Shown piece after piece: positions 1 through 5,189 of a stretch of DNA of 6,012 nt. How positions within the stretch are numbered: the first letter of the stretch is position 1; each line of letters opens with the position of its first letter. The notes beneath the pieces are model-generated. The model made no database searches. It worked only from the letters and a program-made list of their open reading frames with translations, and was not told where the DNA came from. The stretch comes from Bacteroidota bacterium (lineage in GTDB: Bacteria; Bacteroidota; Bacteroidia; M30B66), in NCBI GenBank assembly GCA_947497195.1, contig CANMGM010000154.1, positions 1 through 6,012 of the forward strand, written 5' to 3'. Made by a program: the position numbers and the translations under genes.

Positions 1-2
1 GT

Positions 3-209
3 GCGAATAAGAATCATCTCCCTGTGCAGAATAAAAAGCCGGAGCAAAGGAAAGGGAAATTTCCAAAAGATAACTTGGAAATAATCGCACGTAATGCGTC
101 TGAAACTGAATTCGTATGCGATTGTTATGTTGAAAACATACGTTTTAACCCAGATTATGCGTTAGGACTTCGTAATGAGAATCTAAAATACAAAATATCA
201 GAAACTTAG
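3..209 (+). CDS. Doubtful reading frame open at the left edge, possible C-terminus of an unknown protein
   Basis: This frame is open from the first complete codon (position 3) to a TAG at 207-209 and gives about 68 residues. The only internal start candidate is a GTG at 24, with no helpful upstream signal. The N-terminal part is Lys/Gln-rich (NKKPEQRKGKF) and the C-terminal part contains FNPDYALGLRNENLKYK. I recognise no family, signal peptide or membrane segment. Its last 20 codons form the left arm of the inverted repeat at 143-327, so the frame could be chance readthrough of a repeat. Alternatively it is the 3' end of a real gene converging on the minus-strand operon. In favour of past coding, the three differences between the best-matched parts of the two arms all fall on third codon positions of this frame. 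Upstream sequence would settle it. Confidence 0.25.
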   Translation, partial: ANKNHLPVQNKKPEQRKGKFPKDNLEIIARNASETEFVCDCYVENIRFNPDYALGLRNENLKYKISET

Positions 210-219
210 ATTCGAAAAG

Positions 220-234
220 CGTAGTAGCGCTACG
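220..234. other. Short hairpin in the centre of the inverted repeat
   Basis: CGTAG (220-224) and CTACG (230-234) form a perfect 5-bp stem with a 5-nt loop. It lies 11 nt after the stop at 207-209 and is followed by only three T's (236-238), so it is a weak terminator candidate at best for a plus-strand gene ending at 209. Confidence 0.35.
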
Positions 235-251
235 GTTTGAGAAGATATGTT

Positions 252-267
252 TCCGCCCCCTGGCGGA
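252..267. other. GC-rich perfect hairpin in the centre of the inverted repeat
   Basis: TCCGCC (252-257) and GGCGGA (262-267) form a perfect 6-bp stem with a CCCT loop in an otherwise AT-rich stretch. No T-tract follows on the plus strand, and on the minus strand it is followed by AAACATA, so it is not a standard intrinsic terminator in either direction. Confidence 0.45.
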
Positions 268-353
268 TCCTGATTTAAAGTAGTTTAGGCTCGGAATAGA
301 TTTCCTAATGCATATTCTGGGTTTAAATCTTCGAACTAGCACTACAAGCGTTT

Positions 354-373
354 TAAACGTTTATAAACGTTTA
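354..373. repeat. 20-bp perfect palindrome, two tandem copies of TAAACGTTTA
   Basis: The 10-mer TAAACGTTTA is itself a palindrome and occurs twice without a gap (354-363 and 364-373), so the pair is a perfect 20-bp palindrome. A third, partial unit, CGTTTTAAACG, precedes and overlaps it from 349. The AAACGTTT core with central CG resembles operators of LacI/PurR-family regulators (established for PurR, inference here). No gene start lies downstream on either strand within the visible intergenic region, so an operator role is unsupported. Cruciform formation or a site for another DNA-binding protein is equally possible. Confidence 0.45.
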
Positions 374-389
374 CTTACGATTAAAGCCT

Positions 390-558
390 GGCTGTTTTGT
401 AGCTTCGCCGTATGGGTAGGGGGGATAGGATTCCTACAAAATCAATCGATTCGTGTCAAGCGAAAATTATGAACAGCCCTGGTGAAAATCCTTGTTTAAG
501 GATGCCTTGTTAGAAGTTCGCGGGAGGTTCGTAAAGAATATGCAATTTGCTTCAAGGC
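390..558. other. Chain of stem-loops, possible structured RNA or degenerate element
   Basis: Several exact complementary segments lie one after another. GGCTGTT (390-396) pairs with AACAGCC (472-478). Inside it TTGTAG (397-402) pairs with CTACAA (434-439), stacking directly on the outer stem, and the palindrome AATCGATT (444-451) lies in the 3' bulge. ATCCTT (488-493) pairs with AAGGAT (498-503) around a GTTT loop. GCCTTG (504-509) pairs with CAAGGC (553-558). No reading frame with coding character covers the segment. It does not look to me like tmRNA, RNase P RNA, SRP RNA or a tRNA. The stems were found by eye, and no folding energy or conservation was computed. Confidence 0.3.
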
Positions 559-586
559 CTGAACAAAATTAAATCATAAACCATTT

Positions 587-681
587 GGGCGTGCCCCTTC
601 GGGTCGGGCTTTTGCTGCAAGTCCTCGTACCGAAACGCTCCGCTTTCGGTACTGTGGGCTTTACGCGCCAATCCCTCACGC
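587..681. repeat. Multi-branched structured element, resembling an interspersed Bacteroidota repeat
   Basis: The element opens with GGGCGTG and closes with CACGC. The terminal stem is GCGTG (589-593) with CACGC (677-681). Directly inside is a CCC-TTC-GGG hairpin (595-603). A long arm follows: AAGTCC (619-624) pairs with GGGCTT (656-661, one G-T pair), and above it GTACCGAAA (627-635) pairs perfectly with TTTCGGTAC (644-652). That makes a three-way junction of about 95 nt. From memory, elements with GGGCGT at one end, a CGGGCT box, a variable internal hairpin and an ATCCCT(C/A)ACGC end recur in intergenic regions of many Bacteroidota. I cannot name a family and this link is unverified. Small proteins read through it (for example the frame at 585-767) are probably spurious. 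Confidence 0.5.
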
Positions 682-842
682 AGGAGCATCGCAATAATGC
701 CGCATCTAGCTCTTCATTTCGATTCATACTTCCAAAGAAATCTCCTGAAATTCGGTGGTCCGAATAAGCGAACCCTTATTGAAAATGGGAGAAAAATGAA
801 GCTCAAAGAGAACCTTTCCCCGTATTTTTCTGAGAAGCGGAA
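682..842. other. Intergenic stretch downstream of the DUF6150 gene, nothing convincing
   Basis: I see no coding sequence, RNA gene or clear terminator here. The only symmetric sequence is AATAAG (763-768) with CTTATT (775-780), a weak AT-rich hairpin without a following T-tract on the minus strand. The end of the minus-strand transcript is therefore not identified. Confidence 0.3.
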
Positions 843-1190
843 TCAGTATAATAGGTGCTTTTTGCTTGCGTTTTTCCAACCTGCCCTGCTTTCATAATCT
901 ACAAAGAACACCTTCAGTTGAGCCTGTGATTCGTAGTCAACAAAGTATATTTTCTTTTTCGCCTGACTTTCGTACGCTGTAAAGAACCATTTGCCGTTAT
1001 TGTCTCCAACCTGGCTTTCGTATTTAACTTTGTATACCAATAAATCGGCTTGGCTTTCGTATTTAACCACGAACACCTTAACCTGAGCCTGCGATTCATA
1101 AGCAACGCTGAATACCTTCTGTGCATGAACGGCTAAACCCGATAATAAAAAAACGGAAAGAATTAATGCTGATTTTAAGGAAGATATCAT
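843..1190 (-). CDS. Small secreted DUF6150-type repeat protein
   Basis: From the ATG at 1190 the product is 115 residues. Residues 1-23 form a clear signal peptide (MISSLK, a hydrophobic core ALILSVFLLSGLA, and a VHA cleavage site before Gln24), so the protein is exported. The mature part is almost entirely six tandem units of 13-16 residues with the consensus (L/V)KVFFVxYESQAx; the YES triplets start at about residues 31, 44, 57, 73, 86 and 99. The tail GWKNASKKHLLY closes the array. This pattern matches the DUF6150 family of Bacteroidota, whose function is unknown. An in-frame ATG at 1232 would add 14 residues (MIDTSCILLQ...) before the signal peptide; I prefer 1190 because the signal peptide starts there. 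The gene lies 84 bp after nnr. That gap holds only a poor -7 match (TActTTTA, 1206-1213), so it may be read through from the operon. Confidence 0.85.
   Translation of the reverse strand: MISSLKSALILSVFLLSGLAVHAQKVFSVAYESQAQVKVFVVKYESQADLLVYKVKYESQVGDNNGKWFFTAYESQAKKKIYFVDYESQAQLKVFFVDYESRAGWKNASKKHLLY
879..1118 (-). repeat. Six in-frame protein-coding repeats (YESQA units)
   Basis: The segment encodes six consecutive repeat units at spacings of 13, 13, 16, 13 and 13 residues. Alternating hydrophobic and charged residues before each YESQA suggest one beta strand per unit and a small repetitive beta structure (inference). The three extra residues in the third interval (GDNNG before KWFF) may form a turn. 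At DNA level the units have diverged (Ser codons and third positions differ), so this is an old, selected repeat rather than a recent tandem expansion. Confidence 0.8.
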
Positions 1191-1274
1191 AGAATTTGAT
1201 TTTTGTAAAAGTATACAAGAAGTATCGATCATTGTAATTCTAATCTTGAACTTTTAGCGTTTAAATAGAAACAA

Positions 1275-2771
1275 TTATGCTTCCATCACTTTCCAAACCT
1301 CAGCCAGCGCCTCAACAACATCGCCAGCAATCATTCCTGTTTCTCCATGTTTAGCAGCTGCGAAATCGCCAGCCATCCCGTGCGCAAATACTCCTAAAAC
1401 GGCAGCATCTAATTCAGAATAACCCGTTGCCAACAACGCTGCAATAATGCCGCTCAGTACGTCACCGGCGCCGGCTGTGGCCATGCCCGCATTGCCCGAA
1501 CTATTGAGCAGCGTTTGCCCGTCGGGCAGGCAAATGCGCGTATACGCACCCTTTAACACCACGATACAACCGGTTTTAAATGCCAATGCACGGGCATTTT
1601 GCCAACGATCAAAACTGCTCGAAACCTTACCAAAAATTCGGTCGAGCTCGCCCGGATGTGGCGTAAGAATTGTTCGTGCAGGCAGAAATGCAAGCCAGGT
1701 TTTTTCTTCAGCCAGAATGTTCAACGCATCGGCATCCAATACCATGGGAATGGGAGTGTTTTGAATTAACAGCTTCAGTAATCGGGCTGTATCTTCATGC
1801 GTTCCGGCGCCCATGCCAAAAGCAATAGCATCAAAAAATTCGGGATTGAGCAATCCGCTTAGATGGCTTTCGCTATCAGCAGGCAAGCACATCGCCTCGG
1901 GCAGCGCACTCTGCAGAGGCGCAACCACGCACTGTGGGACGAATGCCGTAACCTTACCAGCTCCGCTGCGCAGTGCTGCTTTGGCTGCTAAAATTACTGC
2001 TCCGCCTTTGCCCAAACTTCCTCCCGCAAGCAGTGCATGTCCAAATGTGCCTTTATGCGAAAAGACGGGGCGCTTCCGAAACAGGCTTTTCGCATCGTTC
2101 AGTGTGGTAAAATAACAGTCTGTATGTATAATCTCAGGCTCCTTCAATCCAATATCGAGCACTTCCCAATGACCAAGAAATGATGCAGTTTCTTCGAAGA
2201 AAAAGCTTAAACGGGGTTTATGAAAACACAGCGTGATGTTCGCTTTAACAACATGGCTTTTCGGCTCGGGGATGAAATCACTCTGCAGACCGCTTGGTAA
2301 ATCGATGCTAACGCGCAAGCCACGAACAACATTTAATGCATCAACAATATGACACAGATTGGTATCTGCAATTTCGCGTGCTCCGCTACCAAAGAGTGCA
2401 TCAACCCACACGCAATCATCCTGACTCATTGCTTCAATTCGTGCTATATCAAGCGCATCAATCTGTATTCCCCTCGCTTCTAATGCCTGCTGGTTAATCA
2501 GGTTATCGGCGCTATATTTTTCGGCCCGAAGAAGCAACACGTCAACTTCAAGCCCACGTTCGTGCAGTTGACGTGCAATCGCCAATCCATCGCCACCGTT
2601 ATTACCCGGACCGCAAACAACCGCAAATTTCCGTGCATAACCCAAATGATTCAGCATCCACTCTGTGCAACGATCAGCTGCACGCTCCATCAAATCAAGC
2701 GAGCTTATGCCTTCCTGCGCAGTCGTAAATGCATCAGCTTCGCGAATTTGCTGGGTATTTAGGAGCTTCAT
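1275..2771 (-). CDS. nnr: Bifunctional NAD(P)H-hydrate epimerase / ADP-dependent NAD(P)H-hydrate dehydratase
   Basis: This cytosolic metabolite-repair enzyme acts on NADHX and NADPHX, the hydrated damage products of NADH and NADPH. The N-terminal YjeF_N domain (about residues 1-215) interconverts the R and S epimers. The C-terminal ribokinase-like domain (about 225-498) dehydrates the S epimer using ADP. Epimerase motifs are CGPGNNGGDG at 53-62, VDALFGSGA at 123-131 and IDLPSG at 156-161. Dehydratase motifs are HKGTFGHALLAGG at 239-251, LDADALN at 345-351, LTPHPGE at 369-375, VVLKG at 404-408 and GNAGMATAGAGD at 426-437, where Asp437 is the expected catalytic residue. The length of 498 residues is normal for the fused form, and all key motifs are intact. 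The ATG overlaps the TGA of coaE (ATGA, 2768-2771), which indicates translational coupling. Confidence 0.97.
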   Translation of the reverse strand: MKLLNTQQIREADAFTTAQEGISSLDLMERAADRCTEWMLNHLGYARKFAVVCGPGNNGGDGLAIARQLHERGLEVDVLLLRAEKYSADNLINQQALEARGIQIDALDIARIEAMSQDDCVWVDALFGSGAREIADTNLCHIVDALNVVRGLRVSIDLPSGLQSDFIPEPKSHVVKANITLCFHKPRLSFFFEETASFLGHWEVLDIGLKEPEIIHTDCYFTTLNDAKSLFRKRPVFSHKGTFGHALLAGGSLGKGGAVILAAKAALRSGAGKVTAFVPQCVVAPLQSALPEAMCLPADSESHLSGLLNPEFFDAIAFGMGAGTHEDTARLLKLLIQNTPIPMVLDADALNILAEEKTWLAFLPARTILTPHPGELDRIFGKVSSSFDRWQNARALAFKTGCIVVLKGAYTRICLPDGQTLLNSSGNAGMATAGAGDVLSGIIAALLATGYSELDAAVLGVFAHGMAGDFAAAKHGETGMIAGDVVEALAEVWKVMEA

Positions 2772-3370
2772 CTTGGTGTATTGCTTCGTTCAATGAGTTG
2801 AGCATGAATCGAAAGCACTTGTGGAATTAGTGCCTCTTCCCCATCGTTCACAATACAGTAATCGGCCAGTTTTAGTGCTTCTTCCACAGATCCCTGTTGG
2901 CGAATACGTGCTTCAATCGACTCACGACTTTGGCGTGTTCGCTGCATAACGCGTTCGATACGAAGTTGTTCCGGAGCTTTGACCACGATAAGTGCATCAA
3001 GTGCCCTATTTGCACCCGTTTCGACCAAAATGGCCGCTTCTTTCAGTACATACGCTGTCTTTTGATTTTCCGTGCACCATGATTCAAATCTTTGGGCAAC
3101 TAGCGGATGAATCAGCGCATTTACCTGTTTTAGTAAGGCTTCATTTGTAAAAACACGTTGGGCAATCAATGGAAAATTGGGCTCATCATCTGTATCATAA
3201 GCATCAGGCCCAATGAAATCAAGGATTTTTTGACGCACTTCGGGATGTGTTGAATAGCACTTCTTCGCTTCATCATCGGAATGAAACACCGGAATTCCTA
3301 AAGATTTAAAAATTCGTGCTACCGTGGTTTTTCCCGATCCGATACCGCCCGTTATGCCAACCTTAAACAT
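2768..3370 (-). CDS. coaE: Dephospho-CoA kinase
   Basis: CoaE phosphorylates the 3'-hydroxyl of dephospho-CoA with ATP, the last step of coenzyme A synthesis, in the cytosol. The protein is 200 residues, the usual size. The Walker A P-loop GITGGIGSGKTT is at residues 5-16. The substrate-binding acidic pair SDDEAKK is at 31-37, the conserved LIHP at 87-90 and EAAILVETG at 111-119. A lid region with repeated Arg (VMQRTRQSRESIEARI) is at 141-156, and IVNDG at 173-177 is typical of the C-terminal end. I place the start at the ATG of 3368-3370, which gives MFKVGITGG as in most family members. A TTG at 3379 would add three residues and is less likely. The start is 10 bp after the ybbR-like stop, and the stop overlaps nnr by 4 bp. 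Confidence 0.96.
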   Translation of the reverse strand: MFKVGITGGIGSGKTTVARIFKSLGIPVFHSDDEAKKCYSTHPEVRQKILDFIGPDAYDTDDEPNFPLIAQRVFTNEALLKQVNALIHPLVAQRFESWCTENQKTAYVLKEAAILVETGANRALDALIVVKAPEQLRIERVMQRTRQSRESIEARIRQQGSVEEALKLADYCIVNDGEEALIPQVLSIHAQLIERSNTPR

Positions 3371-3380
3371 GGATAGCAAG

Positions 3381-4316
3381 TTACGGATTAACCTTTACCA
3401 TGGATGGCAAAATGCTTATTTTCTTTGCATAATAAGGTGCACTTTTCACAATGAGGCGCTGTTTGCCGCCCGCTGCTCCTGCACTGTCTGTCGAAATTTC
3501 AAAATCGGCAGCTTTAATTTTATCGTAATGGCTGAATGCTACCTGAAATACAATTGTAACAATGCGCGGATCAGTTGTTTTGCCATTCAACTCGCGCACA
3601 GGAAGTGTAATGCGGGCTTCGGTAAACCGGTCAACATTTACGGTAACGGCAACTTCGGCCGGCGCATACGACAATTGCACATCAGGCGCTTTAATTTTCA
3701 AGGAATACGTTGCCGATTTATTCAATTTGCGTGCAATCAATGGCTGAGCTTCGATTCGTTCTATGCTTTCCAGCTTCTCGATTGGACCGCTAATTTCGAT
3801 CGAATCGGGACGAATGACTAAACTATCGCGCAAGTCAAATTCCCGCTCAAAGTCGAGGTATGAATTTACGACGACAGGAACTTTCTTGAATCCTTTATCG
3901 ATAAATTGAAAAAATAGCGTGTCGGGATTGATGTTCAGCACTTTGATATCGCCATGCTGCCGGTTAAAATAATCGATGGCGTGGTAGGTGCTGATAAAAC
4001 CGAGCTGATTCTTAAAACCAATATTGCGTCCGTCTATAAGTATTTCGGCCAATTTTGGTCTGAATCGATAAGAAAGCAGGTGATATCCCGAGCCCGAAAT
4101 GTCTATATCCGCTTCAATCGGCAACTTTTCTGTTAGGATGTTTTTTTCAGGAAGGTTGATGTAGCGTATGGGAACCTTGATGGTGCTTGTGTAAAAATTA
4201 TTGAATGCCATCAGAATCCACAAAAGCGCCGAAATCAAAAGGCAAATCGCAAATGCAAGCAAATTCCTTCTTCTGAAGAAAGCCGAACGGAATAAGCCTG
4301 ATTTCGTCCGGGCCAT
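3381..4316 (-). CDS. Membrane-anchored YbbR-like domain protein
   Basis: The 311-residue protein has a short basic N-terminus (RRRN at 15-18), one membrane segment at about 19-38 (LLAFAICLLISALLWILMAF) and then an extracytoplasmic beta-rich part. Two YbbR-like repeats can be made out, roughly residues 44-138 and 145-228. The second has a typical pattern: a VPVVV strand, VIRPDSIEISGP at 167-178, and a closing VAVTVNV strand at 222-228. A third, less regular segment follows (235-311). In Firmicutes the YbbR protein CdaR modulates the diadenylate cyclase CdaA, but no cyclase gene is visible here, so I do not assign that role. Bacteroidota carry single-copy proteins of this type between yajC and coaE, as here. 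The gene lies 10 bp after yajC. Confidence 0.85.
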   Translation of the reverse strand: MARTKSGLFRSAFFRRRNLLAFAICLLISALLWILMAFNNFYTSTIKVPIRYINLPEKNILTEKLPIEADIDISGSGYHLLSYRFRPKLAEILIDGRNIGFKNQLGFISTYHAIDYFNRQHGDIKVLNINPDTLFFQFIDKGFKKVPVVVNSYLDFEREFDLRDSLVIRPDSIEISGPIEKLESIERIEAQPLIARKLNKSATYSLKIKAPDVQLSYAPAEVAVTVNVDRFTEARITLPVRELNGKTTDPRIVTIVFQVAFSHYDKIKAADFEISTDSAGAAGGKQRLIVKSAPYYAKKISILPSMVKVNP

Positions 4317-4326
4317 AAATTAGTGA

Positions 4327-4641
4327 TTAGGCCGACTGAATCTGTTCGCCCGGCGCACCGGTCGATACAGCCGATTTCTCGATGCGCAGCTTCGCTCCAC
4401 CCTCAGTTTCAATAACAAAAGTAGTTTCCGATACTTCGGTAATCTTTCCATGAATACCGCCAATGGTGATGATTTTATCCCCTTTCCCCAAACCTTCGCG
4501 AAACTTTTTGGCGTCCTTCGCTTTCTTCATCTGCGGACGAATCATGAAAAGGTAGAAAATCACAATGATTAGAACCATTGGAATCAATGAGGCAAGACCA
4601 CCTTGTTGGCCACCTCCCATCATAAGAATTGTTGAAATCAT
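4327..4641 (-). CDS. yajC: Sec translocon accessory protein YajC
   Basis: YajC is a small single-pass inner-membrane protein associated with SecD and SecF in the Sec export machinery. The product is 104 residues. After a short Gly/Gln-rich N-terminus comes one hydrophobic segment at about 18-34 (LIPMVLIIVIFYLFMIR), followed directly by the family signature RPQMKKAKDAKKFREGL. Next come the SH3-like strands GDKIITIGGIHGKITEV at about 54-70. The C-terminus is short. The start ATG at 4641 has an A-rich leader (CTAAAACGCAATC) and no Shine-Dalgarno, as usual in Bacteroidota. It lies 16 bp after the DUF1573 gene. secDF is not in the window. Confidence 0.96.
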   Translation of the reverse strand: MISTILMMGGGQQGGLASLIPMVLIIVIFYLFMIRPQMKKAKDAKKFREGLGKGDKIITIGGIHGKITEVSETTFVIETEGGAKLRIEKSAVSTGAPGEQIQSA

Positions 4642-4657
4642 GATTGCGTTTTAGCGA

Positions 4658-5116
4658 TTATTTTTCTTCGGCTTTTTTTACAAAGCCTGTAATGAACAAC
4701 TGATGTGTTGCAGGTTCGGTATTGGTACTTACGGTAACCGATTTGATAGCATTGCCGGGTTTCCCTTCGGAATTGAATACCACATCAATTTTGCCTGATT
4801 TGCCGGGAGCAATCGGTTCTTTTGGCCATTCGGGCACGGTGCAGCCGCATGAGCCACGTGCATTTGATATAACCAGATCGTTATCGCCGGTATTGGTAAA
4901 AGTGAAAGAATGCGAAACCTTCTCTCCTTCCAAAACTTCTCCGAAATTGAAGGTGTCTTTGTCGAATTTAATTTCCGAAACCGGAACATCAGACTTCCCG
5001 TCGGCGCTGGCCGAATTGGTTACCATATCAGCCGAAATACCGTCTTTTTTTGTATCGCAGGAAACGGCAAGAGCCAGTAATGAGGCTCCAAAAAGGAAAG
5101 AAATTATTGTTCTCAT
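4658..5116 (-). CDS. DUF1573 domain lipoprotein
   Basis: The 152-residue protein begins with a lipoprotein signal peptide (MRTIISFLFGASLLALAVS followed by Cys20, lipobox AVSC), so it is lipid-anchored on the periplasmic side or surface. A polar, Ser/Asp-rich linker (21-48) leads to the DUF1573 domain at about 50-146. That domain is an immunoglobulin-like fold of the ASH/MSP type with the characteristic strands FNFGEVLEGEKVSHSFTFTN (56-75), the SCGCT motif at 89-93, and IAPGKSGKIDVVF at 102-114. The biochemical function is unknown. The Cys-Gly-Cys of the motif is strongly conserved in the family. This gene starts the downstream operon; the -7 box lies just upstream. Confidence 0.93.
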   Translation of the reverse strand: MRTIISFLFGASLLALAVSCDTKKDGISADMVTNSASADGKSDVPVSEIKFDKDTFNFGEVLEGEKVSHSFTFTNTGDNDLVISNARGSCGCTVPEWPKEPIAPGKSGKIDVVFNSEGKPGNAIKSVTVSTNTEPATHQLFITGFVKKAEEK

Positions 5117-5136
5117 GTTTATTTACATCAATGCCG

Positions 5137-5167
5137 CAAATGTATGCAATTGTGGAGCGAATTGAAA
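5137..5167 (-). promoter_or_regulatory. Bacteroidota-type promoter of the DUF1573-yajC-ybbR-coaE-nnr operon
   Basis: On the minus strand TACATTTG (5144-5137) fits the -7 consensus TAnnTTTG of the primary sigma factor of Bacteroidota exactly. At 19 bp further upstream TTTC (5167-5164) is a partial match to the -33 TTTG/TTG element. Transcription would start at about 5130, leaving a leader of roughly 13 nt before the ATG at 5116. The box lies in the 73-bp gap after the receptor gene, where a new transcription unit is expected. Confidence 0.6.
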
Positions 5168-5169
5168 TG

Positions 5170-5188
5170 AAAAATTTCTATTCGAAAT
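5170..5188 (-). terminator. Weak AT-rich terminator candidate after the receptor gene
   Basis: Just after the receptor stop, on the minus strand, ATTTC (5188-5184) and GAAAT (5178-5174) make a 5-bp stem with loop GAATA, followed by TTTTC. The stem is short and AT-only apart from one pair, so efficient termination is doubtful. Confidence 0.2.
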
Positions 5189-5189
5189 A

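Larger units (their letters stand above)
143..327. repeat. Imperfect inverted repeat with two hairpins in its centre
   Basis: Positions 143-167 match the reverse complement of 303-327 in 22 of 25 bases; the core AACCCAGA-TTAGGA block (147-167 against 303-323) matches in 19 of 21. After a poorly matched spacer of 14-15 nt the match resumes, 183-201 against the reverse complement of 270-288 (14 of 19). The arms enclose a 68-nt centre that carries two compact stem-loops, at 220-234 and 252-267. The whole 185-nt block could fold as one long stem with two hairpins at its head. Possible identities are a MITE or REP-like element, a transcript-end structure, or an inverted duplication of a gene fragment. 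I know of no named family for it. Confidence 0.55.

Noticed and set aside
1..10. Window begins with GTGCG, like a group II intron 5' end
   Set aside because: The window edge is arbitrary, and I see no domain V/VI-like sequence, maturase or intron 3' end downstream.
141..168. GTTAGGA and TTTTAAC resembling integron attC core sites
   Set aside because: They do not fit the required RYYYAAC and GTTRRRY cores, and there is no integrase or cassette structure.
145..342. Minus-strand 65-codon frame across the inverted repeat
   Set aside because: It runs through both arms and the hairpin head of the repeat and resembles no family I recognise; it is best explained by the repeat itself.
585..767. Plus-strand 60-codon frame (MGVPLRVGLLLQ...)
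   Set aside because: It lies over the structured element at 587-681. Such frames arise from the repeat sequence; no start signal or domain supports it.
697..897. Plus-strand 66-codon frame running into the DUF6150 gene
   Set aside because: No recognisable domain or start signal, and its 3' end is antisense to a well-supported gene.
690..1453. 13-mer GCAATAATGCCGC present near 690 and near 1440
   Set aside because: A single shared 13-mer in 6 kb is within chance expectation, and the second copy is ordinary nnr coding sequence.
3324..3821. Plus-strand 165-codon frame
   Set aside because: Antisense to coaE and the YbbR-like gene, Cys/Arg/Asn-rich as expected of a shadow frame, with no domain.
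4722..5165. Plus-strand 147-codon frame
   Set aside because: Entirely opposite the DUF1573 gene and its promoter; the DUF1573 reading frame has all family motifs.
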